64,000 bases of DNA from Rhizobium sp. 11515TR (lineage in GTDB: Bacteria; Pseudomonadota; Alphaproteobacteria; Rhizobiales; Rhizobiaceae), in contig NZ_CP023000.1 in NCBI RefSeq assembly GCF_002277895.1, positions 806,001 to 870,000 of the forward strand. The letters are read 5' to 3'. Below are positions 35,577 through 43,442 of this stretch, piece by piece. The notes beneath the pieces were generated by a model, which saw nothing but the letters and a program-made list of their open reading frames with translations, was not told the DNA's origin and made no database searches. The translations under genes and the position numbers were made by a program. How positions within the stretch are numbered: the stretch's first letter is position 1; every line of letters starts with the position of its first letter.

Positions 35577-37310
35577 ATGAACATAAGTCTGATCGTGCAT
35601 CCCGGTGTCGATAGTGCTCTTATCGCCTGGCGCAGTGACTTCATCGACCAGTGCCGTGGCTTTGCCTTGCGGCGGAAGATCAAGCGGGCGCCCGGAAGCC
35701 CGCAAAGTCCCAACACGGTCTCGGATGTCGACGCCGATGGATATCACGAGGAGATCGTCGCGAGCTGGGTCGGCTTCGCCGACGGAGCGGCCGTCGAGGA
35801 AGGCACGCGCAAGCCGACCACGGAATGGCCGATCCAGAAATATCTGTGGTCCGATTTCGCCGTCAATCCGGGCGATGTCGTCGCCTACAAGGTCTCCGCC
35901 ATGGTCGGACCCGAGACGGCATTGCAGGAATCGGCCGATCACGTATCGGATTGGAGCGATGCCATGCAGATCGGAGCCGAAACCAGCGGCCATGTCAGCT
36001 GCTATTTCAACCGGGGCATCGTCGCCAGCCAGTGGCTTGCGCGCGTGTTGCCCGAAGAGGCCCCCACCACTAAACTCAAGAAGGCGATCGCCGATCCGGA
36101 AGACCCGATCCGCCGATTTCTAGCAGGGCCGATCCGCGACAAGCTGGTATCGCTCCTCAATGATATCAGGTCGAACAGCGGTCATATCTATGCCGCCCTG
36201 TTCGAGCTGGACGATCCAGAACTCATACCACTGCTGCAGGGGTTCAAGAAACGCGCCCATATCGTGCTGGGCAATGGCAGCGTCAAGAAAAAGGGAGAGG
36301 ACGAAAACGAAGACGCCCGATCCGACCTGTCTTCGTGCGATATCAGGGATCGCATGAGCGCGCCGCGGGCATTGGCGCACAATAAGTTCCTCGTCATCTG
36401 CAGCGCCGACAAATCGCCGCAAGCCGTATGGACCGGCAGCACGAACTGGACAATGACCGGCCTTTGCACGCAGGCCAACAATGCGCTTCTCATCGACAAC
36501 CCGGCCGTCGCGCAATTCTATCTTGATCAGTGGAAGACGCTTGCCGCCGATGGCAACGATTCTCCGCCCGCACTCTATCAAAGCAATGCCGAGCCTAGAA
36601 CAACGCCGAAAGCGAAAAACACGACGGTCTGGTTCACGCCAATGCGCGAAGGTCTCGATCTCGAACAGGCAGGCGAGCTGATCCGTGGTGCTCAGCAGGG
36701 CATTCTGTTCGCCATGTTCAATCCGGGTCCTCGCGGCACGCTTCTCAACGACATCATCGAGCTTGCGTCTCCGTCGAGCCCTTCGTTCAAGCCCGATCTC
36801 TACATCCAGGGCGTAGTCAACCAGAATCCCGGCACGGCGAAAAACCCTGTCGTGCTGTTCAACAGAGGTGAACGGATCGACGCCAATGCCGACGTCGTCC
36901 TGCCCGCCGCGATCCCCGGCCGTTTCGCCTATTGGCAGAAGGAAGTTCTGAAGCTGCCGACGGCCCACGCCATGGTCCATAGCAAGGTGGTCATCGTCGA
37001 TCCATATGGTCCCAATCCCGTCGTCATGACCGGCTCCCACAATATGGGCCCGAAGGCCAGCGGCGTGAACGACGAGAACCTGGTGATCATCACCGGCAAC
37101 GGCGATCTTGCCAGCCAATATGCCGGCAAGATCATGGAGATCTATGCCCAGTATCGCTGGCGGCAATCCGTTCAGAAACAGGGCGGCGCGCCCAAGTGGA
37201 CCGGTCTTGCCAATGATGACAACTGGCAGATCAAATCGCCGGATCAACCCTATGACAAGCGTCGCATACGCGAGCTCGACTTCTGGTTCGGCAAAAATGA
37301 CAGCGTCTGA
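35577..37310 (+). CDS. Phospholipase-D-like (HKD) protein
   Basis: 577 residues from the ATG at 35577, preceded by GGGAGAGG; the frame is open 1 kb upstream but that part is antisense to the LacI gene. Two HxK motifs mark a two-lobed PLD fold: His268 in AHNKFLVI and His468 in VHSKVVIVD, each followed by GS-N-W or GSHN. The first 180 residues form a separate beta-rich domain beginning ISLIVHPGVDSALIAWRSDFIDQ. No signal peptide is seen. The superfamily covers phospholipases, nucleases and phosphatidyltransferases. Substrate cannot be assigned, and the gene seems monocistronic. Confidence 0.85.
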   Translation: MNISLIVHPGVDSALIAWRSDFIDQCRGFALRRKIKRAPGSPQSPNTVSDVDADGYHEEIVASWVGFADGAAVEEGTRKPTTEWPIQKYLWSDFAVNPGDVVAYKVSAMVGPETALQESADHVSDWSDAMQIGAETSGHVSCYFNRGIVASQWLARVLPEEAPTTKLKKAIADPEDPIRRFLAGPIRDKLVSLLNDIRSNSGHIYAALFELDDPELIPLLQGFKKRAHIVLGNGSVKKKGEDENEDARSDLSSCDIRDRMSAPRALAHNKFLVICSADKSPQAVWTGSTNWTMTGLCTQANNALLIDNPAVAQFYLDQWKTLAADGNDSPPALYQSNAEPRTTPKAKNTTVWFTPMREGLDLEQAGELIRGAQQGILFAMFNPGPRGTLLNDIIELASPSSPSFKPDLYIQGVVNQNPGTAKNPVVLFNRGERIDANADVVLPAAIPGRFAYWQKEVLKLPTAHAMVHSKVVIVDPYGPNPVVMTGSHNMGPKASGVNDENLVIITGNGDLASQYAGKIMEIYAQYRWRQSVQKQGGAPKWTGLANDDNWQIKSPDQPYDKRRIRELDFWFGKNDSV

Positions 37311-38039
37311 TGCCTGCCCCGCATCGCATAGAGGTCGATCCGGGATCGCAGAAAATCTGCTGTGATCCTCATTGCGGGCATGGCTCGACTTGCTTGTGCA
37401 TGTGTAATGCCAACGCAATCTTCGGCTTCTAGTGGCTTGGCAACAATCTGGATCCCCGAATGTTGCCTCGCTGCCCTTCTCCCCTGCTTCTCTTTGTCAG
37501 CGCTTTGGCGCTTACAGTGTGGGCTTCCGTCGTCGTCAAAACCCATATGGACGGGTCAAGCGAGATGGTTGGGCAATATCACGGGCCACTCGCTGGCGTG
37601 CCTCGCCCCATCCACGACGGGCAGTTCACTTCAAGGCACGAGATTGCCGGCAACGCCGAGCCGCTCCGCTTCGGTCGCGAGTTCCGCCAGGCTTCGTCCC
37701 TACATGACGATGGCAGCTCGCCCGCAACGCCCGGCTATTTCGAAAGGGCGAGGATCCTTCTATACCTTCTGCGTTCGCGCCATTGGCGAAAAGCGGCTGC
37801 TAGCGAACCTTGTCAAGCCGACTGCCCGGCATGAATAATCTCCCATTTGCCCTTCCTCGCCACCAGGGCTTCCAGCCGTCCATTCGGGTAGGTTAAATAA
37901 ACCTCTGGTAGATGCTATGACTTACTCTACCGGCTTGGACGCCACCCCCGAGCCGGTCATTACAGCGTCCGACGAGACTGCATGCCCTCGCAGTGTCGTC
38001 GGACACCCTCCCCTAAGAAGACCACCCATTTCGATCGGT
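37311..38039. other. Long gap between the PLD-like and FAD-dehydrogenase genes
   Basis: 729 bases with several short open frames on both strands (for example 37460-37834 plus) but none with a recognised family, a convincing ribosome site or consistent codon use. It may be eroded DNA. No repeat or RNA structure stood out. Confidence 0.35.
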
Positions 38040-39680
38040 TCATGCTGCTCGTCCCGCTTTGCGGCCGGAGAAAATGCATCCTCCGAGGAATGTACCCTCC
38101 AGCGCATTGTAACCGTGATATCCGCCGCCGCCAAAGCCTGCCGCCTCGCCGCAGGCATACAATCCTGGTATGGGCGCGCCGCTTTGCCCAAGCGCCTGGC
38201 TATCCAGATCGGTCTCCAGCCCGCCCAGGGATTTTCGTGTAAGAATGTTGAGGCGCACTGCAATCAATGGGCCGGCCTTCGCATCCAATATGCGATGCGG
38301 TGGGGCCGTGCGCATGAATCGATCGCCGAGATAGCCGCGCGCCTGTCTCAACGCAACGATCTGAGCATCCTTGGCAAAAGGATTGTCCAACTCGCGATCA
38401 CGGGCTTCGATCTGGGAACGCAGATGGGCAAGGTCGAGCGGGTGGTCGCCGATACGGTTCATGCCGGCGACCAGTTCTTCCAGGGTTTCAGCAACGATGA
38501 AATCCCGGCCCTTCGCCTTGAAGACTTCCACCGGCGGCGGAGCCGACCGCCCCAAGCGGCTGCGCAGAAGAAGCCGGATATCACGTCCGGTGAGGTCCGG
38601 ATTCTGTTCGGAGCCCGAAAGGGCAAACTCCTTCTTGACAATCTTCTGCGTGGTGACGAACCAGCTGTAACTATGGCCGAGCTTGCAGATGTGCTGCAGC
38701 GTCGCAAGACTGTCGAAGCCCGGCAGGCAAGGTGCCGGCATGCGATTGCCATTGGCATCGAACCATAGGGAGGACGGGCCTGGCAGGATGCGGATACCGT
38801 GGTTCGGCCAAATCGGGTCCCAGTTGGCAATGCCTTCGGTATAGTGCCACATCCGGTCGCCATTGATCGGCCGCGCGCCGGCCACCTCGGCATGACCGAT
38901 CATCAAGCCATCCACGTGATGAGGCACGCCGCTCAGCATCCGCTCCGGGGGTGCGCCAAGACGTTCAACGGGCCAGGCACGGCGAACCAGTTCCGGATTG
39001 CCGCCGATGCCGCCGCTTGCCACGATCACGGCACCCTCAATGCGGAAGTCCCCCACGACATCACGGTTCGATTGCTGGCCACGGGAGATACTATCCTCCG
39101 CCAGAAGCTCGCCTTCCACGCCGGTTATGCCATTGCGATCGCCGATCAGCCGCGTCACCCGCCGACGGAACAACAGCTCGATTTTGCCTTCCTTCTCTGC
39201 CGCCAAAACCCGCTTTAGGAATGGCTCGAGAACGCCGGGACCCGTGCCCCAGGTGAGATGGAAGCGCGGCACGGAATTGCCATGTCCGTCGGCAAGGGCT
39301 CCGCCACGTTCTGCCCAGCCGACGACCGGAAACCAGCGCATGCCGAGCCCACGCAGCCAGCTGCGCATCTCGCCGGCGGCAAAATTGAGATAGGCATCCG
39401 CCCAGGCACGCGGCCAGAAATCCTCAGCCCGGTCGAAACCCGCCGCCCCCAGCCAATCCTGACGAGCGAGATCGAGACTGTCGCGAATACGCATGCGCCT
39501 CTGTTCCGGCGTATCGATCATGAACAGGCCGCCGAGCGACCAGAAGGCCTGACCACCGAGATTTGCGCGCGGCTCCTGATCGATAAGGATCACCCGTTTT
39601 CGGCGCTCTATCAGCTCGCAAGCGGCAACAAGGCCCGAGAGGCCGGCTCCGACGATGACGACATCTGCACGATCGCTCAT
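38040..39680 (-). CDS. FAD-binding dehydrogenase (KstD/fumarate-reductase-like)
   Basis: 546 residues from the ATG at 39680; an upstream in-frame start adds ten residues. The FAD-binding GAGLSGLVAACELIERRKRVILID (about residues 10-33) is followed by GGQAFWSLGG. A substrate-capping insert with HHVDGLMIG is present, and the C-terminal FAD segment reads PGLYACGEAAGFGGGGYHGYNALEG. Family members oxidise or reduce C-C bonds of steroids or organic acids. Substrate unknown. A short palindrome TTACGTAA at 39729-39736 lies upstream and may be regulatory. Confidence 0.9.
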   Translation of the reverse strand: MSDRADVVIVGAGLSGLVAACELIERRKRVILIDQEPRANLGGQAFWSLGGLFMIDTPEQRRMRIRDSLDLARQDWLGAAGFDRAEDFWPRAWADAYLNFAAGEMRSWLRGLGMRWFPVVGWAERGGALADGHGNSVPRFHLTWGTGPGVLEPFLKRVLAAEKEGKIELLFRRRVTRLIGDRNGITGVEGELLAEDSISRGQQSNRDVVGDFRIEGAVIVASGGIGGNPELVRRAWPVERLGAPPERMLSGVPHHVDGLMIGHAEVAGARPINGDRMWHYTEGIANWDPIWPNHGIRILPGPSSLWFDANGNRMPAPCLPGFDSLATLQHICKLGHSYSWFVTTQKIVKKEFALSGSEQNPDLTGRDIRLLLRSRLGRSAPPPVEVFKAKGRDFIVAETLEELVAGMNRIGDHPLDLAHLRSQIEARDRELDNPFAKDAQIVALRQARGYLGDRFMRTAPPHRILDAKAGPLIAVRLNILTRKSLGGLETDLDSQALGQSGAPIPGLYACGEAAGFGGGGYHGYNALEGTFLGGCIFSGRKAGRAA

Positions 39681-39922
39681 TCGTTCTCCCCCAGCGAATA
39701 GCACATTCAATTGGAAGTTTAATGAAGCTTACGTAAAAGTAAAATGGATACCGGAGCTGACGAGCATCAGGAATCGATCCACCGAGCTTGCATCTCGTCT
39801 CTACGAAACCTGCACAATATTCATGTTGTCTTCCGATGCCGACAGCAACCAATCGCCCATTTTGTTCATGCGGCAGCCGCTATCGACACAAAAGGCCCCC
39901 TCGGCAGGCATGGGCCTCCGAT

Positions 39923-39947
39923 GGAACGGGGATGTAACGAACGACTT
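39923..39947 (+). promoter_or_regulatory. Candidate stress-sigma (RpoE2/EcfG) promoter
   Basis: GGAAC-N18-TT, 23 bases upstream of the small membrane-protein frame at 39971. It fits the published S. meliloti RpoE2 consensus (GGAAC-N18/19-TT), but has CTT where the stress-island sites have GTT. Confidence 0.45.
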
Positions 39948-39970
39948 CGAGAGTCCCTAAGGGAAACATC

Positions 39971-40195
39971 ATGTATAATCAGAAGACGCCCACGCTTATC
40001 GATTGGCTTTCGATGTTGGCACGTCTGGCACCGATCATCATGGTCTACCTGTGACTGACATTCCTTCGTTTCATCCTAGGCACTGTCTTTTTTGTCGCGC
40101 TCGCTGCGCTGATGTATCATTTGCTTGACGTGGAACCCAACTTTTCGGCGCATGACTCTTCTCAACAAGTGGCTCCACTTACTCGCGAGCGGTAA
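39971..40195 (+). pseudogene. Small membrane protein interrupted by an in-frame TGA
   Basis: An ATG at 39971, after AAGGGAAACATC, opens a frame encoding NQKTPTLIDWLSMLARLAPIIMVYL, then meets TGA at 40052. The same frame resumes with LTFLRFILGTVFFVALAALMYHLL and a polar tail (DVEPNFSAHDSSQQ...) up to TAA at 40193. Read through, it is a 74-residue protein with two hydrophobic segments. The TGA could come from a single change in a tryptophan codon. The flanking hydrophobic design on both sides of the stop makes a real but broken gene likely. No recognised family. Confidence 0.5.
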
Positions 40196-40394
40196 TCTTT
40201 ACGTTCGAAGTAGAGAACTCGCCCCATTGTCGAGCCAGGATGCGTCCCTTCGGACAACGAAAGCCTGGGTCTTACCAATTGACTGGGAGAAGGAAATCAC
40301 GACAGAGTGCGTCTCCACGGCCTTCTCCATCGCATCGGCTTGCCTGACATCGGAAAAGGCGCACCCGATTGCTTAACAGGAGAGAGCAGCAGCC

Positions 40395-40772
40395 ATGGGC
40401 AAGCTTCCCGATATGACGAAACACCGCGGCTTTCCTTCCGGAATGCCGGGCACGGGCGTGCAATTCACCATTCGCCGTGCGAACCCGAAAGGCGTGACGC
40501 CGATCAAAAAGCTGCCGCGCCGCGCGCGGCCGGGAACACAGGAACACCGGATCGACGCCGCATTCCTGCACGCGCTTTGGCACCATTTCGGAGCCGAACC
40601 CTTCGAGCGCGGCAATCTCGACGCCGCTCGGCTGAACCTCCTGTTCGGGCGCGAAGTCCTGCCAGCCGATAAGGACTTCGATCCGCTCTCCTACGAAGCC
40701 ATGCTTGTGATCAACGAGAAAGTGGCGCGCGAAAGCTTCCCCGAAGCGTTCGAAGACGTGATGGAGGTCTGA
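40395..40772 (+). CDS. Hypothetical protein
   Basis: 125 residues, preceded by GGAGAGAGCAGCAGCC. The N-terminal third is basic and proline-rich (RRANPKGVTPIKKLPRRARPG), the rest looks globular with a helical end (YEAMLVINEKVARESFPEAFEDVMEV). No signal peptide, membrane helix or family motif is evident. It lies alone, converging on the TetR gene. I do not recognise it. Confidence 0.6.
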   Translation: MGKLPDMTKHRGFPSGMPGTGVQFTIRRANPKGVTPIKKLPRRARPGTQEHRIDAAFLHALWHHFGAEPFERGNLDAARLNLLFGREVLPADKDFDPLSYEAMLVINEKVARESFPEAFEDVMEV

Positions 40773-40808
40773 CGCCACGCGGATGCGTGGCGAGCCTCGT
40801 GAGGGCCG

Positions 40809-41396
40809 TCAACTTAAGGGCTGCGCAGCCGAGCCGATACCTTCGACAAGGATGCGGACAATGCGCTTGATTTCCAGCCCGCTGAACGATCCCGTCGACA
40901 GTGCCGTCAGCATGGATTGCCCAAAAACGCCGAGCAGGACAAGGGTCATGAAATTGGGATCCTCGTCCTTGCGAATGATCCCTTGGCGCTGGCCAAGAGC
41001 CAGAATGTCCCTCACAAGCCCCTGAAACGAAGGCCGACCGGACGGCGGGTCGAGCGATGGCCGTTCGGCGGGACTGAGAGCAAGCCTTGCAAGCGACGGA
41101 TTGGCAAGGCACCAGCCTGCGCTGTCGAAAAGTACCAGTTCCAGCAGGGACAGGACATTCTCGTTTGCCGCCATTCTCACGCGATAGCCGGCATCCTGTG
41201 CTTCGACCAGTGCGATCAGGCAGAGAGCGATCTCCTCTTTCGAGCGAAAAAGATTGTAGACTGTCTTGCGCGTCAGGCCGGCACGGCCAGCTATTTCCTC
41301 AATCGAGGTCTCGGCGAATCCAAGTTCCCTGAAAGCCGCGTCCGCGGCATCAAGGATGAGTTTCCTCGATCGTTCCCTACGCTTCATGATTGTCAT
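40809..41396 (-). CDS. TetR-family transcriptional regulator
   Basis: 195 residues from ATG 41396; ATG 41387 is equally possible since neither has a clear ribosome site. A much longer frame upstream is antisense to the neighbour. The DNA-binding domain reads SRKLILDAADAAFRELGFAETSIEEIAGRAGLTRKTVYNLFRSKEEI. It is divergent from a DUF4336 gene, with two overlapping 14-base palindromes between them, and thus probably autoregulated and in control of the DUF4336 gene, possibly also ackA-xfp beyond. Confidence 0.9.
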   Translation of the reverse strand: MTIMKRRERSRKLILDAADAAFRELGFAETSIEEIAGRAGLTRKTVYNLFRSKEEIALCLIALVEAQDAGYRVRMAANENVLSLLELVLFDSAGWCLANPSLARLALSPAERPSLDPPSGRPSFQGLVRDILALGQRQGIIRKDEDPNFMTLVLLGVFGQSMLTALSTGSFSGLEIKRIVRILVEGIGSAAQPLS

Positions 41397-41408
41397 TTTT
41401 ATACAATA

Positions 41409-41430
41409 GTGTAATTTTACACGAGTGTAA
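41409..41430. promoter_or_regulatory. Two overlapping palindromes, probable TetR operator
   Basis: GTGTAATTTTACAC (41409-41422) and TTACACGAGTGTAA (41417-41430) are each perfect 14-base palindromes sharing six bases. They lie between the divergent TetR and DUF4336 genes, 13-18 bases from each start codon. Confidence 0.75.
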
Positions 41431-41447
41431 ATAAATCGGATGCTGTC

Positions 41448-42146
41448 ATGTTGAAGGAATTCGGCCCCGATATCTGGACTGCCGATGGCCCGGTCGTAAC
41501 GGCCGCAGCGGGATTTCACTATCCCACGCGCATGGCCGTCATCCGACTGCGCAACCACGATTTGGTCCTCTGGTCGCCGGTGAAGCTCTCGATCGACCTT
41601 CGCTTCGCGATCGAAGCGTTGGGCGTCGTGCGACACCTCGTGCCGCCGAACTCGCTGCATCACACATGGCTTGCCGAATGGCGGGAAGCTTTTCCCGAAG
41701 CGAAAATCTATGCGCCGCCCGGCTTGCGGGAGAAACGTAGGGATATCGCTTTTGATGAGGACCTTCGCCGTGACACGCCGTTTTTTGCCTGGACGGGAGA
41801 GATCGATATCGCCATCATCGAGGGAAACCGGATAACGACGGAAGCCGTTCTCTTTCACCACCGCAGCGAGACGGCGATCTTTGCCGATCTCCTCCAGCAG
41901 TTTCCGCAGGAGTGGTTCAGGGGCTGGCGAGGTCTCGTCGCCCGGCTCGATCTCATGGTGGCGCCGGAACCATCCGTGCCCCGCAAATTTCGCATCGCAT
42001 TCACCGATCGCCGGGTCGCCCGCACAGCGCTCGACCATATTTTGGCCTGGCCCACGAAAAAGGTTCTGATGGCGCACGGAACCCCGATCATCGCGAATGG
42101 TCAGGCATTTCTTCGGCACGCATTTCGCTGGCTTGCCAATGAATGA
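41448..42146 (+). CDS. DUF4336-domain protein
   Basis: 232 residues. The start EFGPDIWTADGPVVTAAAGFHYPTRMAVIRL and the later VVRHLVPPNSLHHTWLAEWREAFPEAKIYAPPGL are typical of DUF4336, a family with a metallo-beta-lactamase-like fold in which the canonical HxHxDH motif is missing. Function is unknown. It is divergent from the TetR gene and is followed 104 bases later by ackA on the same strand. Confidence 0.85.
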   Translation: MLKEFGPDIWTADGPVVTAAAGFHYPTRMAVIRLRNHDLVLWSPVKLSIDLRFAIEALGVVRHLVPPNSLHHTWLAEWREAFPEAKIYAPPGLREKRRDIAFDEDLRRDTPFFAWTGEIDIAIIEGNRITTEAVLFHHRSETAIFADLLQQFPQEWFRGWRGLVARLDLMVAPEPSVPRKFRIAFTDRRVARTALDHILAWPTKKVLMAHGTPIIANGQAFLRHAFRWLANE

Positions 42147-42250
42147 CAGCCTCGTTGGCGAGAAAGAGCAGCATGCGACGGTATGCACGGTTGCTTCCGC
42201 AGGCGAACGCACTAACTTGCGGTAGTCGACACTCTTCATTTGAGGCTGAC

Positions 42251-43423
42251 ATGTCGGACGATGTCTTGCTGACATTCAATGCCGGCTCCTCGACCTTGAA
42301 AATCGGGGTCTTCGAGCTGGCGACCGATGGGCCAAGGAATGTCGGCCGCGGCAAGATCGATTTCGATCAAAGCCCATTGATGCTCCGCTATTCCATAGGC
42401 AAAGATCAATACGAGAAGGCGATCCGGGGCGATAATAGCGGGCAGTTCGTCTCCGTCATATCCGAAACGCTGGATCATTTGCTGGCCCACCTTCCCGGCA
42501 GGCTCCGGGCGGTTGCCCATCGTGTCGTCCACGGCGGCATGGTGTTTCAAGAGGCTATCCTCTTGGATGACGCTGCGATCGAGCGGATCGAGAAGCTAGT
42601 ACCCCTAGCACCCCTGCACCAGCCCCAGGCCCTGCGCGCCATTCGGTCCATGAAAACGCTGCGTCCGGACGTTCTTCAGACCGCCTCCTTCGACACGGCC
42701 TTCCATTCGTCGCAAGCCGATGTCGTGCGGCGGCTGGCGATCCCGCGCGCCATGCATGACGAGGGCGTACGCCGCTACGGTTTTCATGGGCTCTCCTACA
42801 AATACATCGCCGCTAAGCTTCGAGAGATCGACCGGAAAGCGGCGAAGGGCAAGGTCGTCGCCTGCCATCTCGGCAGCGGTGCCAGCCTGTGTGCGATGGA
42901 GAACGGCGTCAGCCGCGACACTAGCATGGGTTTCTCAGCGCTCGACGGCATCCCCATGGCAACGCGCCCCGGCTGGCTAGATCCAGGCGCCCTACTCTAC
43001 CTCATGAGGACAGGAATGCCGCAGGCCGAACGGATCGAGGATTTCCTCTACCATGAATGCGGCCTGCTCGGCGTCTCCGGCATCAGCGGCGACACACGGG
43101 TTCTACTCGATGACGAGAGCCCGCAAGCGGCTGAGGCCATAGATCTATTCTGCCTGCGCATATCGGGCGAGATCGGACGGTTGTGCACGACGATCGGCGG
43201 CCTCGACGCCATCGTCTTCACCGCCGGCATCGGCGAGAACCAGCCGCAGATCAGAACCCGCGTGGCACAAAGGTTGAAGTGGCTCGGTATCGAGATTGAT
43301 GAAAATGCAAACAACAGCAATTTGACCTCGATCAACGCGGCATCCAGCCGCGTGAAGCTGTTCGTGATCCCGACCGACGAGGAACGGGTGATCGCAGAAG
43401 AGGCCGTTGCCCTGATCGCTTGA
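42251..43423 (+). CDS. ackA: Acetate kinase
   Basis: 390 residues from the ATG at 42251; an in-frame extension upstream is not part of the family. Acetate-kinase signatures are present: VLLTFNAGSSTLKIGVFE at the start, HRVVHGG, RRYGFHGLSYKYI (about residues 177-189), CHLGSGASLCA and FTAGIGENQPQIR. It interconverts acetyl phosphate + ADP and acetate + ATP. It lies 19 bases upstream of the phosphoketolase gene, whose product makes acetyl phosphate, so the two form a phosphoketolase-acetate kinase shunt. Confidence 0.95.
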   Translation: MSDDVLLTFNAGSSTLKIGVFELATDGPRNVGRGKIDFDQSPLMLRYSIGKDQYEKAIRGDNSGQFVSVISETLDHLLAHLPGRLRAVAHRVVHGGMVFQEAILLDDAAIERIEKLVPLAPLHQPQALRAIRSMKTLRPDVLQTASFDTAFHSSQADVVRRLAIPRAMHDEGVRRYGFHGLSYKYIAAKLREIDRKAAKGKVVACHLGSGASLCAMENGVSRDTSMGFSALDGIPMATRPGWLDPGALLYLMRTGMPQAERIEDFLYHECGLLGVSGISGDTRVLLDDESPQAAEAIDLFCLRISGEIGRLCTTIGGLDAIVFTAGIGENQPQIRTRVAQRLKWLGIEIDENANNSNLTSINAASSRVKLFVIPTDEERVIAEEAVALIA

Positions 43424-43442
43424 CGAAAACGAGGAGATGCAG

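Noticed and set aside
36120..37418. Minus-strand frame of 432 codons
   Set aside because: Antisense to the phospholipase-D-like gene.
37460..37834. Plus-strand frame of 124 codons with a hydrophobic start
   Set aside because: No ribosome site, no family and composition unlike neighbouring genes; several competing frames overlap it.
40052..40054. In-frame TGA as a selenocysteine codon
   Set aside because: No SECIS-like hairpin or selenoprotein family is visible; a nonsense change in a small gene is simpler.
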